62,576 bases of DNA from an uncultured Prochlorococcus sp. (lineage in GTDB: Bacteria > Cyanobacteriota > Cyanobacteriia > PCC-6307 > Cyanobiaceae): positions 1 through 62,576 of the forward strand of contig CACNAI010000003.1 of NCBI GenBank assembly GCA_902618335.1, written 5' to 3'. The position numbers and the translations under genes were made by a program. Positions 41,066 through 51,166 of this stretch are shown here, piece after piece. The stretch's first letter is position 1; the number at the start of each line of letters is the position of its first letter. The notes beneath the pieces were generated by a model, which was not told the DNA's origin, searched no databases, and saw nothing but the letters and a program-made list of their open reading frames with translations.

Positions 41066-41167
41066 TGATTTTATTTAAGTATTTCTACCAGCCTACGAAT
41101 GAAAAGACGTTATTGTGTGCAATATAAATAGCGTGTAACAACCTTTAAAAAAAATTTTAAAAAAAAA

Positions 41168-42016
41168 ATGATTGAAAATTCTCAAAAACCTATACCAGTA
41201 CTTGTATCCGGAGCTTTGGGCAGAATGGGTAGCGAAGTTGTGAATACAGTATTAAATTCTACAGATTGTGAACTTGTTGCCGCAATTGACATAAATGAAG
41301 AGAACAATGGCTCAAATATTTCTGAATTATTGAAAGTAAAAAATTGTGATGTTTTTGTTTCTAACGATTTTGAAGGAACTTTATGTTCTGTTAGTCAAAA
41401 TTATAGAAATGAAAATATTAAACCTGTTCTGGTTGATTTTACTCATCCTGATTCTGTTTATGAAAATACCAGATCAGCTATCGCATACGGTATTTCACCA
41501 GTGGTCGGAACCACAGGACTTTCTCCTTCGCAAATAAATGACCTGTCTGTTTTTGCTCAGAAGGCATCCGTTGGTTGTGCAATAATTCCTAATTTTTCAG
41601 TAGGTATGGTTCTTCTTCAGCAGGCAGCATCTGTAGCCGCAAGGTTTTATGACAATATTGAATTAATAGAGATGCATCATAATCAAAAAGCTGATTCCCC
41701 TAGTGGGACTTGTATCAAAACTGCAGAAATGATTGAAGAATATCCCAAGAAATTTAATCAGAATTTAGTAAAAGAGTCTGAGTTATTGAAAGGTGTGCGA
41801 GGAGGAGTCAGAGATTCAGGAATTAATATACATTCTGTACGATTACCAGGTTTACTAGCACATCAGTTAGTAATTATGGGATCTCCAGGTGAAACTTACA
41901 CAATTAAGCATGACACTATTGATAGAAAGGCATATATGCCAGGTGTCTTACAGGCTATTAAAAAAATAGGTAATTATGAATTTTTAGTTTACGGACTTGA
42001 GAAATTGATTTTTTAA
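41168..42016 (+). CDS. dapB: 4-hydroxy-tetrahydrodipicolinate reductase
   Basis: [26 protein letters not shown]. Confidence 0.96.
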   Translation: MIENSQKPIPVLVSGALGRMGSEVVNTVLNSTDCELVAAIDINEENNGSNISELLKVKNCDVFVSNDFEGTLCSVSQNYRNENIKPVLVDFTHPDSVYENTRSAIAYGISPVVGTTGLSPSQINDLSVFAQKASVGCAIIPNFSVGMVLLQQAASVAARFYDNIELIEMHHNQKADSPSGTCIKTAEMIEEYPKKFNQNLVKESELLKGVRGGVRDSGINIHSVRLPGLLAHQLVIMGSPGETYTIKHDTIDRKAYMPGVLQAIKKIGNYEFLVYGLEKLIF

Positions 42017-42017
42017 A

Positions 42018-42659
42018 ATGCTCATTCCAATTAATTCAAACCAAATTTCAAAACTTATTCCTGCGGTGGGTACCGGAAGTCAATTCAAGTACACTTTGGG
42101 TAATCCAAGAAAAATTCTTCAAAGAGTAATAGTTTCTTCAATTGGTGGATTTATCTCATTAATCATTAGTTCGACTGGTGATCAAACAAATAATTTCTGG
42201 TTATTGCTTTGTGTAGCTTTCTTTTTATATATCATCTGGGGGCCAATTCTTGAATCAAGTAGAAAAAATTTGCAAATAAGAAAATATAAATTTTTTTCTA
42301 TATTTGATGGTTATGTATCAGATATCTATAAAACAGAAAAGATTGAAAGTTCAAGAGAACAATCTAATAGGCAAGGTCGATTAGAAGTTGTCGAAAACAA
42401 AAGGACTTGGTTAGTCCTTGAATTAGAAGATGAAGATGGTTATTTGGAAAAGTTAAGTTTTCCTATGGAAAATAAGCATAGTCAAATTAGAGTTGGTTCG
42501 AGTATTAGATGTTTATTAACATCTAATAACCGAAATTTTGACAGAGATTTTTATTTGACCGATGCTTGGCTACCAGAAACTAACTTATGGGTTGGTGAGT
42601 ATCCCTATTTATTAAGACCAGCATTTGAGGAAATTTGCTATATTTATTTGAATAGATAG
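42018..42659 (+). CDS. Conserved cyanobacterial membrane protein
   Basis: ORF with two TM segments, soluble C-terminal domain. Confidence 0.7.
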   Translation: MLIPINSNQISKLIPAVGTGSQFKYTLGNPRKILQRVIVSSIGGFISLIISSTGDQTNNFWLLLCVAFFLYIIWGPILESSRKNLQIRKYKFFSIFDGYVSDIYKTEKIESSREQSNRQGRLEVVENKRTWLVLELEDEDGYLEKLSFPMENKHSQIRVGSSIRCLLTSNNRNFDRDFYLTDAWLPETNLWVGEYPYLLRPAFEEICYIYLNR

Positions 42660-42678
42660 TTGATATACATATTATCTG

Positions 42679-43833
42679 ATGAAAAATAAATTCAATTTTA
42701 AAATTGTTGGCTCGGGTCCAACAGGTTTATTACTTTCAATTGCACTTTCAAAATTTGATTGCAATATTTTTTTAACCGATTTATTAACACAAAATAGATT
42801 AATTAATAAAGATAAAACTTATGCAATAACTCACTCAACAAGAAAAATCTTATCTAAATTCAAACTCTGGAAAAAATTAGAACCATACCTATTTGGCTTT
42901 GATACTCTTTCGATTTCTGATAGCGTAACTTCTGCTATGACTAACTTATCAGTTTTTGATTTAGATAATGATATAAGTTCTGCTGATAATATTGGCTGGG
43001 TAGTTAAACATTCAGATCTTATGAACGTATTTTTTCATGAGATTCAAAATTATGAAAATATCATTTTTATCACTCCGAAAAATTTATTACGTAAAAAATT
43101 AGTATTTGATTATGAATTCCTTTCAACAGGAGCAAATTCACTTGATAAAAAATTATTTGATTTTTTAGATATAAAAAAATCTTATAATCAATCTTGTTTA
43201 ACTTTTAAGGTTTCTCTTAGAGGTAATTGTGAAAAACGTGCTTATGAAATTTTTAGAAAAGAGGGCCCACTGGCTTTATTACCTCTAGAAAAAAACTTAT
43301 ATCAAGTAATTTGGACTTCCAGTACATTAAAGGCTATTGAAAGGTTAAATTCTGATAAGAATTTTTTGATTGATAATTTATCAACTATCTTGCCTTATGA
43401 ATTTAAGTTAGATCAAATAATTGGTGAATTTAATATATTTCCTGTTTCATTATCGTTAAATTTGCCATTTTTAAATTTTAAAAAAATAGTTTTAGTTGGA
43501 GATGCATTTCATACATTCCATCCTGTGGGTGGACAAGGTCTTAATTGTTGTTGGAGAGATGTAAATACTATTTTTGATCTTTTTAATAAAAAAATTACTA
43601 TTACTAAAATGGACTTGATAGCGTTTAAATTTAAGTATTTCACAAAGCGAATTATAGATATTATTTTTACTATTTTAATAACTGACTCTCTTATATCTAT
43701 ATTCGCAAATAGAAACGTTTTTTTATTTCCAATAAGAAGATTTTCATTTTTACTTTTAAATAATTTTCTTTTTATAAGAAAATTAGTTCTTAATCAAATG
43801 ACTAAATCACTTTCTTACTCAAAAATTAAGTAA
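42679..43833 (+). CDS. UbiH/COQ6-like FAD-dependent monooxygenase
   Basis: KIVGSGPTGLLLSIAL, VLVGDAFHTFHPVGGQGLNCCWRD. Confidence 0.85.
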   Translation: MKNKFNFKIVGSGPTGLLLSIALSKFDCNIFLTDLLTQNRLINKDKTYAITHSTRKILSKFKLWKKLEPYLFGFDTLSISDSVTSAMTNLSVFDLDNDISSADNIGWVVKHSDLMNVFFHEIQNYENIIFITPKNLLRKKLVFDYEFLSTGANSLDKKLFDFLDIKKSYNQSCLTFKVSLRGNCEKRAYEIFRKEGPLALLPLEKNLYQVIWTSSTLKAIERLNSDKNFLIDNLSTILPYEFKLDQIIGEFNIFPVSLSLNLPFLNFKKIVLVGDAFHTFHPVGGQGLNCCWRDVNTIFDLFNKKITITKMDLIAFKFKYFTKRIIDIIFTILITDSLISIFANRNVFLFPIRRFSFLLLNNFLFIRKLVLNQMTKSLSYSKIK

Positions 43834-43834
43834 A

Positions 43835-44029
43835 ATGAAGAGTTATTATGATTATAAAAATATGATAATTTATTTACTTAACGAAATAGGTCTAGATGAA
43901 TCAACTATTGAACTTGGTCTAAAATTATCAATAAGAAATAACACACCATTACCAATATTATTATGGAGTTATGGAATGCTGACTATTGATGAACTTGATA
44001 AGTTATATTCATTTTTATTTAAAAAATAG
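43835..44029 (+). CDS. DUF2949-like small protein
   Basis: LLNEIGLDESTIELGLKLSIRNNTPLPILLWSYGMLTIDELDKLYSFL. Confidence 0.75.
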   Translation: MKSYYDYKNMIIYLLNEIGLDESTIELGLKLSIRNNTPLPILLWSYGMLTIDELDKLYSFLFKK

Positions 44030-44073
44030 AATAATAATTCTGTTATAATCATCCCATAATGGATTAAGGAACA

Positions 44074-44598
44074 ATTACTGTTTTAACTAGAAAGAATCAT
44101 GTATCAAGGCAATCTATAGAGAAGCTTGATTTATTATTATTAGTTATAGAGACCATAGATATAAATGGATTGGGATCTTTTTTTGCTTTATCAGATAAAC
44201 TTAAGTTAAATGATGTATTACCAAATAAAATTACCATTTGGAAATTAAGGAATAACAATCCATTGAGAAAATCTTATACCAATAACAATATTAAAATAGA
44301 AGAATTTGATGCCTTAATTAAAATTACTGCTGAAATGTCAAAATATTTATACCCATACATAAGGGAAATACTTCAATCCAAAGAAGATCCTAAAAAGAAT
44401 TCAATTGTTTGGAATAGTTTTCATAAGAGATTTATAGAGTTAATTAACGAGAGATTTAATACAAATAGTGTGAGAGTGAAAAAGCTTATAAATAAAACTG
44501 AAAATGATGAAATGCTTATAAAATCTTTGCTAACTTTGTCCCTCTGTATTTCTAAAGAGGGAAATAAAAAGTTAAAGAAATATTTATTTAATTTTTGA
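44074..44598 (+). CDS. DUF3038-like protein; frame extends upstream of 44170, apparent ATT start
   Basis: In-frame ITVLTRKNHVSRQSIEKLDLLLLVIETIDINGL precedes the ORF-track TTG start; ATG at 44059 is followed by GAT TAA. Confidence 0.6.
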   Translation: MTVLTRKNHVSRQSIEKLDLLLLVIETIDINGLGSFFALSDKLKLNDVLPNKITIWKLRNNNPLRKSYTNNNIKIEEFDALIKITAEMSKYLYPYIREILQSKEDPKKNSIVWNSFHKRFIELINERFNTNSVRVKKLINKTENDEMLIKSLLTLSLCISKEGNKKLKKYLFNF

Positions 44599-44599
44599 T

Positions 44600-45190
44600 A
44601 TGTTGCAGAATAAATTATCATTTCATCAATCTTCAGTTAGTCTGGAAATAATAGGATTACCCGATTATTCAAATAATGAAGACAAGAATCAAATATCAAT
44701 AATTTCAGAATGGAAATTAAATATTATTGATAAACCACTAATTGAAGGTAAGATTGACCATTTGGGTCCAATTATGAGTGCTTTTTATACTTATTCAAAC
44801 CTACTCATAACTAATCAAATCCCATTATACGAGTCCAACTTAATCGATATAAAAGCCGATAATCTCCACATGCATAATATTGTTCTCAAGAGCTCTAAGC
44901 CCGATGTAAAACCATTAATTATAAAAATCGGTAATTCATTATTATCCGATATCGTTAATTGCTTTGACCAGTTAAATGAATCTTCAAAAGTCCAAATAAA
45001 AAAATCTTGTATTTTTAATACTTTTCCTAAAAAGGTAAGATTCCCATTAACAAATAAAGCTGATTTTTTTAATATTATCCTCCCACCAATAATATCAATT
45101 TGTTCTTTATCTTTAATATCCTATTCTCTTATTTATTTTTATAATCCGATTGAAAATAAAGATAAAAATGAGCTAATTAATCCAAAATAA
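44600..45190 (+). CDS. DUF4335-like protein
   Basis: Follows DUF3038 gene; C-terminal TM; INQ/NLILEGLPDYS-like start. Confidence 0.65.
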   Translation: MLQNKLSFHQSSVSLEIIGLPDYSNNEDKNQISIISEWKLNIIDKPLIEGKIDHLGPIMSAFYTYSNLLITNQIPLYESNLIDIKADNLHMHNIVLKSSKPDVKPLIIKIGNSLLSDIVNCFDQLNESSKVQIKKSCIFNTFPKKVRFPLTNKADFFNIILPPIISICSLSLISYSLIYFYNPIENKDKNELINPK

Positions 45191-45282
45191 TCTTTAGTAG
45201 CATCCCATCAATAAAAGCGATAGTATGGGAAAATTGCCTTTTTGAATTAAATTATTAATTTATTCTATAAATTTTTTGAGGT

Positions 45283-45651
45283 ATGGCAGATTTAAACATC
45301 CCCAATTTGAATTTGAAGACTGATAAATATATTTTCAAAAAAAAATTAAGTTTAGGAAGAAAATCTAAAAGAAGATTATTTACTGAGTCTGCGTTTATGT
45401 TTATTTTGAGTCTTTTATTAGTTTATATAAATTATTTAATACCCAATAAAAATTTGTTGCTACGGAGTTTGCCTATTACGTTAAATAATTCTTATAAGTT
45501 AGTGATTAATCTATTATTAAATCTTTATAATATATTTTTGGTTATTTTTATTTTTATTTCTTTATTTACTGCTTTAATTTTATTGATAGGATCTTTTTAT
45601 AGATTATTTAGGATTTATAGAAGAAAGTCGAAACAAATCATTTACAAATAA
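45283..45651 (+). CDS. Membrane protein (122 aa)
   Basis: ORF with TM segments. Confidence 0.6.
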   Translation: MADLNIPNLNLKTDKYIFKKKLSLGRKSKRRLFTESAFMFILSLLLVYINYLIPNKNLLLRSLPITLNNSYKLVINLLLNLYNIFLVIFIFISLFTALILLIGSFYRLFRIYRRKSKQIIYK

Positions 45652-45653
45652 TT

Positions 45654-45815
45654 TCAAATCGGTTGCATTAAGCCACCGCTACCTGAGTCAGAGTCATCAT
45701 CATCGTTTTCTGTCTCAATTCCTAAAAGTGCGTAAATTCCTAAAAGTAATGAAGACAAAATGATAGTTAAAGGTAATATGGAATTCTGAATCCCTACATC
45801 TATATATTCACCCAT
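45654..45815 (-). CDS. Small membrane protein (53 aa; MGEYIDVGIQNSILPLTIILSSLLLGIYALLGIETENDDDDSDSGSGGLMQPI)
   Basis: Direct translation; TM plus acidic tail; not in ORF track. Confidence 0.65.
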   Translation of the reverse strand: MGEYIDVGIQNSILPLTIILSSLLLGIYALLGIETENDDDDSDSGSGGLMQPI

Positions 45816-45885
45816 ATTGAAAAAAATTTTTTTTAACCTAACCGAAATTAAACTTATTCGCGGATATTAAATAATTATTTAATAA

Positions 45886-48800
45886 TTAATTATTTTTTTT
45901 TAGTAGATCTTTGTCAAAATTATTTATTTCATCAACAAATAACCCAAACCAATACATTAATTGATCAATTTGATTTTGAATTTCAGTAACTCCTAAGCCT
46001 CTTATTGTTATTAAAGACCTTTGAACCCCTTCATCAAAATTAAATTTATTTTGAACACTACTTGGTAATGAATTTTTAAGTATTTTAAAAGTAGATTTTT
46101 TTAATTTTGTTTCTACAACGATATTCGGCTTTTTGAGTTGAATTTTGTTAAAACCACATTTTTTAGCTAGTAATTTTAGTCTCATTATCAGTATTAGGGA
46201 CTCAACAGGTTTGGGTAAGGTACCGTATCTATTTACCCAGTCTGTAGCTAATTCAGCTAACTCATCATTATTTGTACATTCAGTAGCAGATTTGTAAGCC
46301 TCAAGCTTCTCTTCTCTGTTTAATATCCATGTAGCAGGTATAAATGCATTTATTGAGAGATCAATTTGTGTGTCGCTAACTTCTGGTATTTCTTGGCCAC
46401 TAATTTCTGAAATAGCCTCATGTAGCATTTCTATATATAAATCATAACCAATAGCATTAACCTTTCCACTTTGTTCTTCTCCAAGTAAACTTCCGACACC
46501 TCTTATTTCCATATCTTTCATTGCAAGTTGGTATCCACTTCCTAGTTCCGAAAAATCTTTAATCGCTTTTAATCTTTGTTTTGCTGCGTCATTAATTTTA
46601 TTTATATTTGGATAAAATAACCAAGCATGTGCTTGTACACCGCTTCTACCGACTCTTCCTCTAAGTTGATAAAGTTGTGAAAGTCCAAATTTGTGTGAGT
46701 CTTCAATAATAATTGTATTTACTTTAGGGATGTCTAATCCACTTTCAATGATCGTTGTACATATCATTAGATCTACTTCTTCATTATTAAAAGCAATCAT
46801 TGCATTTTCAAGGTCTGTTTCGTTCATTTGCCCATGAGCAACAATAAATTTTAAGTTTGGAAACATATTTTTTAATTTGTTTACAGCTTGATCTATATCA
46901 GAAATTCTTGGAAGAACATAAAATATTTGACCTCCCCTATCAAGTTCTTGATTAATTGCAGTTCTTATAACATCCATATCTATTTCAGATAAATATGTTT
47001 TTATTGATCTTCTTGATGGAGGAGGAGTATTTAATAAGCTCATTTGCCTCAGTCCAGATAAGCTCATATAAAGAGTTCTTGGAATTGGAGTTGCCGAGAG
47101 AGTTAACACGTCTATGTTTGTTTTGATTTTTTTAATTTTTTCTTTTTGTCTTACTCCAAATCTTTGTTCTTCATCAATAACGAGTAGTCCTAAGTTTTTA
47201 ATTTCAATTTCTTTTCCTAAAATTTGGTGTGTGGCTACAACTAAATCAATTTTGTTATTTTTCAACCCTTCATAGATTTCCTTTCTCTCATTAGCGGTTT
47301 TGAATCTATTGAGTAATGAAACTTTTATTGGGTAAGGTGAAAATCTATTATTTATTGTTCTCCAATGTTGCTGAGTTAGGATTGTTGTGGGTGCCAGTAA
47401 TATTACCTGTTTGCCTGATGTAATAGCTTTAAAAATAGCCCGTACAGCCACTTCTGTTTTGCCAAATCCTACATCTCCACAAACTAGCCTGTCCATTGGT
47501 TTGTCACTTTCCATATCAGATTTTATTTCCTTTACAGCAGTTATTTGATCAGGTGTTGGTTGATAAGGGAATGAATCCTCTAATTCATCTTGCCAAGGAC
47601 CATCTTCTGGGTATATGTGCCCCTTTAATTTTTCTCTCTTTGCATAAAGTTTCAAAATATCGACAGCAACTTTTTTGATTTGTTTCTTATTTTTATCTTT
47701 TATTCTTTCCCATTCTGTCCCTCCTAATTTATTTATTTTCGGCTTTATTTTCCCGCTTGATCTATATCTGTTAACACTACCAAGTTGATCAGCAGCAACA
47801 CTTATTTTCCCATCCTGATACTGAATGACTAAATAATCTCTTGAATCTCCAGTTATATTTATTTTTTCTATTTTTAAAAATTTCCCTATTCCATGATTTT
47901 TATGAACTATAAAATCACCGGGACTAATCTTATTTACATTTATATTTGAATTGACACTTCTTTTTTTTCTTCTAATGAATACATTATTAAAAAGAGATTG
48001 TTGTGAAAATAATTCTTTATCTGTTATCAGCACAACTTTCCATATCGGAAGATAAAAACCCTCGATTTCATAATTGTTCTTATTTTTTAAAATTAAAGGA
48101 GTTGAATTATTAATTGACTTAAATGCTTCATTAATATCATAAGGATTGTTTAAGAAGTTTGTATTACAATCGTGCTCAAAAAGTAAAGTCCTAGTTCTCA
48201 ATGGCTGCGCTGATAATATCCATACTTTTTCATTATTTTTTATATTTTTATTTATATCATTAGATAATTTTCCTATATTTTTAGAGTATGAATTTAATCT
48301 TTTATCGTTTAATAAAAACCTATTATCAATATTCACTTTAGATTCAAATTCATAAAATTTTATTAAATTAAAATTTTCGAGTGAATTTGATATTTCATCA
48401 AACTTTAAATGCAAATTAGGTTGGGCCTCTAAATTAATGTCATTATTTTTAAGGTTTTCATTTAATTCATACGCACAATTATCAAAATTGCTTTCTGAAT
48501 CTAGATACCAATTATTTGCAAATTTTTTGCAATCTTCTAATTCATCAATTACAAGAATTGTTTCCCTATTGATAAAATCTATTATGTTTGAGGGTTCTTT
48601 TTCAATTATTCCCAAATAACGATCAAGATTATTCTTATTTGTATCTTCTGAATTAAAAATACTGTTCTTAGATAAATTATTTAACTTATCTTTTATTAGC
48701 AAATCAAATCCAGCCTGTATTATTTCAATATTATTGATACTTTCTAATGTTTTCTGTGTATGAGGATCATATTCTCTTATTTTCTCAATTACATTATCAA

Positions 48801-49398
48801 AAAATTCTAATCTTATAGGAAACTCATTATTGACAGGATAAATATCTATTATTTCCCCTCTCCTACTCCAGAATCCCTCTGTTGAAGTTATATTATCCTT
48901 CGTATAACCAAGCAAAGTAAGTTTATTTGCTAATTCTTGAATCTCGATTTCAAATCCTTTTTGCAAATCTAACTTGTTTTCAATTAATAAGTTTTTATTT
49001 ATTAGATGCGGTTGTAGTGATCTCTCTGTTGATATAACAATATAAAGTTCATTTTTATCTTTTTTTATTAATTTCGATAAAACGGTAAGCTGACTAAATT
49101 CAATCTCTTTGGATTTATTAATTGATGAGTATGGTAGATGTTCTGTTGGAGGATAATATAAAACTGCTTTATCATTTATACTTTCAAAATAACCAATCCA
49201 TTTGTAGGCAATTTCTACATTAGGACAAATTAATAATATATTTTTATCCTCTTTTTTTGCAATGCTATCTAAGATTATTGATTTTGCATATCTACTTGAA
49301 CCAACAATATTTATTTCATTATTTTTGGAAATTCTTTTTATTAATTCAGAAGTAATTTGTGAGTTCGAAATATAATCAACTAAAGTATTTAAACTCAT
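45886..49398 (-). CDS. mfd: Transcription-repair coupling factor
   Basis: DRLVCGDVGFGKTEVAVRAIFKA, DEEQRFGVRQKE, TLSATPIPRTLYM, LRGRVGRS; 1170 aa. Confidence 0.97.
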   Translation of the reverse strand: MSLNTLVDYISNSQITSELIKRISKNNEINIVGSSRYAKSIILDSIAKKEDKNILLICPNVEIAYKWIGYFESINDKAVLYYPPTEHLPYSSINKSKEIEFSQLTVLSKLIKKDKNELYIVISTERSLQPHLINKNLLIENKLDLQKGFEIEIQELANKLTLLGYTKDNITSTEGFWSRRGEIIDIYPVNNEFPIRLEFFDNVIEKIREYDPHTQKTLESINNIEIIQAGFDLLIKDKLNNLSKNSIFNSEDTNKNNLDRYLGIIEKEPSNIIDFINRETILVIDELEDCKKFANNWYLDSESNFDNCAYELNENLKNNDINLEAQPNLHLKFDEISNSLENFNLIKFYEFESKVNIDNRFLLNDKRLNSYSKNIGKLSNDINKNIKNNEKVWILSAQPLRTRTLLFEHDCNTNFLNNPYDINEAFKSINNSTPLILKNKNNYEIEGFYLPIWKVVLITDKELFSQQSLFNNVFIRRKKRSVNSNINVNKISPGDFIVHKNHGIGKFLKIEKINITGDSRDYLVIQYQDGKISVAADQLGSVNRYRSSGKIKPKINKLGGTEWERIKDKNKKQIKKVAVDILKLYAKREKLKGHIYPEDGPWQDELEDSFPYQPTPDQITAVKEIKSDMESDKPMDRLVCGDVGFGKTEVAVRAIFKAITSGKQVILLAPTTILTQQHWRTINNRFSPYPIKVSLLNRFKTANERKEIYEGLKNNKIDLVVATHQILGKEIEIKNLGLLVIDEEQRFGVRQKEKIKKIKTNIDVLTLSATPIPRTLYMSLSGLRQMSLLNTPPPSRRSIKTYLSEIDMDVIRTAINQELDRGGQIFYVLPRISDIDQAVNKLKNMFPNLKFIVAHGQMNETDLENAMIAFNNEEVDLMICTTIIESGLDIPKVNTIIIEDSHKFGLSQLYQLRGRVGRSGVQAHAWLFYPNINKINDAAKQRLKAIKDFSELGSGYQLAMKDMEIRGVGSLLGEEQSGKVNAIGYDLYIEMLHEAISEISGQEIPEVSDTQIDLSINAFIPATWILNREEKLEAYKSATECTNNDELAELATDWVNRYGTLPKPVESLILIMRLKLLAKKCGFNKIQLKKPNIVVETKLKKSTFKILKNSLPSSVQNKFNFDEGVQRSLITIRGLGVTEIQNQIDQLMYWFGLFVDEINNFDKDLLKKNN

Positions 49399-49469
49399 TT
49401 ATAGTTATCAATCTTGATTACAAATATCCGATCCATTATATTAGATTTTATACTGATTGTGAATAATAT

Positions 49470-50183
49470 TTGATGGATTCAGCTGCAATAAATTCTTTTA
49501 TACCCACACTAGATCAGGTGGATAGTTGGTACGAAATCTTTACACTTTTACCAATTTTAATTGCTCTAGAATTATTATTATCGGCAGATAATGCTGTCGC
49601 ACTAGCTTCTCTTGCTAAATCCCTCGACAGTTCAGAATTAAGGTCAAGAGCCTTAAATATTGGCATAACAATATCGTTATTATTTAGGATTATTCTGATC
49701 ATATTATCGAATGTTCTTCTAAAGTTTATTCTTATTCGAGTTTTTGCTGGTTTTTATTTAATATACTTATTCTTCTCAAATGTTTTTTTAAATTCAGATG
49801 TAGAAAACACTGAAAATGGGACAGATAATAATAAAAATAATTTTAAGTTCTTAAGGGTTGTAGCGCTTCTTTCAATTACAGATTTTGCTTTTTCCATAGA
49901 TAGTATCACTACTGCAGTAGCGATCAGTGATCAATACATATTAATTATATTTGGAGCAGTGATTGGAGTATTAGCCTTAAGATTTACATCAGGGATTTTT
50001 CTAAAACTTCTGGATATATTTTCTAGATTAGAAACAGCCGGTTACGTAGCAATTTTAATAGTTGGGATTAAACTTTTACTTAATACGTTAATTAAAGAAT
50101 CTATTCTTCCAGACTATTATTTTTATTTTTTGATTCTTTTTGCCTTCATTTGGGGATTCTCCAAAAAAGAATCTAAAACTTAA
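49470..50183 (+). CDS. TerC-family integral membrane protein
   Basis: LELLLSADNAVALASLA and FAFSIDSITTAVAIS motifs. Confidence 0.88.
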   Translation: MMDSAAINSFIPTLDQVDSWYEIFTLLPILIALELLLSADNAVALASLAKSLDSSELRSRALNIGITISLLFRIILIILSNVLLKFILIRVFAGFYLIYLFFSNVFLNSDVENTENGTDNNKNNFKFLRVVALLSITDFAFSIDSITTAVAISDQYILIIFGAVIGVLALRFTSGIFLKLLDIFSRLETAGYVAILIVGIKLLLNTLIKESILPDYYFYFLILFAFIWGFSKKESKT

Positions 50184-51166
50184 TCTGAGAGATATTCACC
50201 TACTGATGGCTTTAACTGTTGTATTAATTGCTTTTTGCTAGAAATGTTTTTGCCTTCAAGTTTTGCTTCTAACAAAATAATCGGATCAGTTTTAGTTGAA
50301 ATTATTATTCCTTCATTTTCTATTACAGCAAGAATAATACCTGGTCTTGAATTTTTGCTCATGAAAAGGTATTTTTCATTTTTAATTTCATAACTACTCA
50401 GAACTTTGATTTTAAGTATTTTTAGGTTCTTGCCTCTAAAAGTTGTATTTGCTCGTGGGTGTAATCCTTTTATTTTTTGAGAAATTTCAACTGCCTCATT
50501 ATCCCAATCAACTCTAAAGTCTGATTTTTCAATCATTCTTGCGTAAGTAATTTCTCTTCCAAGTGAATTTTGTTTTGTTAATTGAGAATTAGTATTTTTG
50601 CAAATATTTTCTTCGAGAAGTGATGTGGCATTCAAAAATAATTTTGCTGATAATATACTAAGTTTATCCGATAGTGTATTTAAATTATCGTCATTACCAA
50701 TTTTAATTTTTTCTTCCAATAATAAGTCGCCAGTGTCTAGTCCCTCATTCATTTTCATAATTCCTACACCAGTAAATTTATCGCCATTTATTAGTGACCA
50801 TTGGATTGGGGCTGCACCACGCCATCTTGGAAGTAATGAAGCATGTGCGTTCCAACATCCAAATTTTGGGATTTCCAATATCTCTTTAGGCAATATTTTT
50901 CCGTAAGCAATAACAATAAATAAATCACAAGATAGTGATTTAAGTTCATTTATAAAATGTATATTGTCCCTGATTTTTGCTGGTGTAAAAATTTTTATAG
51001 ATTCTTGCTCGGCAAAGCTTTTAACAGGAGAGGATATTAATTTATTTCCCCTAGATCTTTTCTTATCGGGTTGGCTAACTACAGCAATTACCTCGTGCTT
51101 AGATTTGAAAAAAATATCAAGGCTCGGAATTGAATATTCAGGTGTTCCCCAGAATATAATTCTCAC
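50180..51166 (-). CDS. fmt: Methionyl-tRNA formyltransferase
   Basis: IIFWGTPEYSIPSL, CWNAHASLLPRWRGAAPIQWSL. Confidence 0.96.
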   Translation of the reverse strand: MRIIFWGTPEYSIPSLDIFFKSKHEVIAVVSQPDKKRSRGNKLISSPVKSFAEQESIKIFTPAKIRDNIHFINELKSLSCDLFIVIAYGKILPKEILEIPKFGCWNAHASLLPRWRGAAPIQWSLINGDKFTGVGIMKMNEGLDTGDLLLEEKIKIGNDDNLNTLSDKLSILSAKLFLNATSLLEENICKNTNSQLTKQNSLGREITYARMIEKSDFRVDWDNEAVEISQKIKGLHPRANTTFRGKNLKILKIKVLSSYEIKNEKYLFMSKNSRPGIILAVIENEGIIISTKTDPIILLEAKLEGKNISSKKQLIQQLKPSVGEYLSD

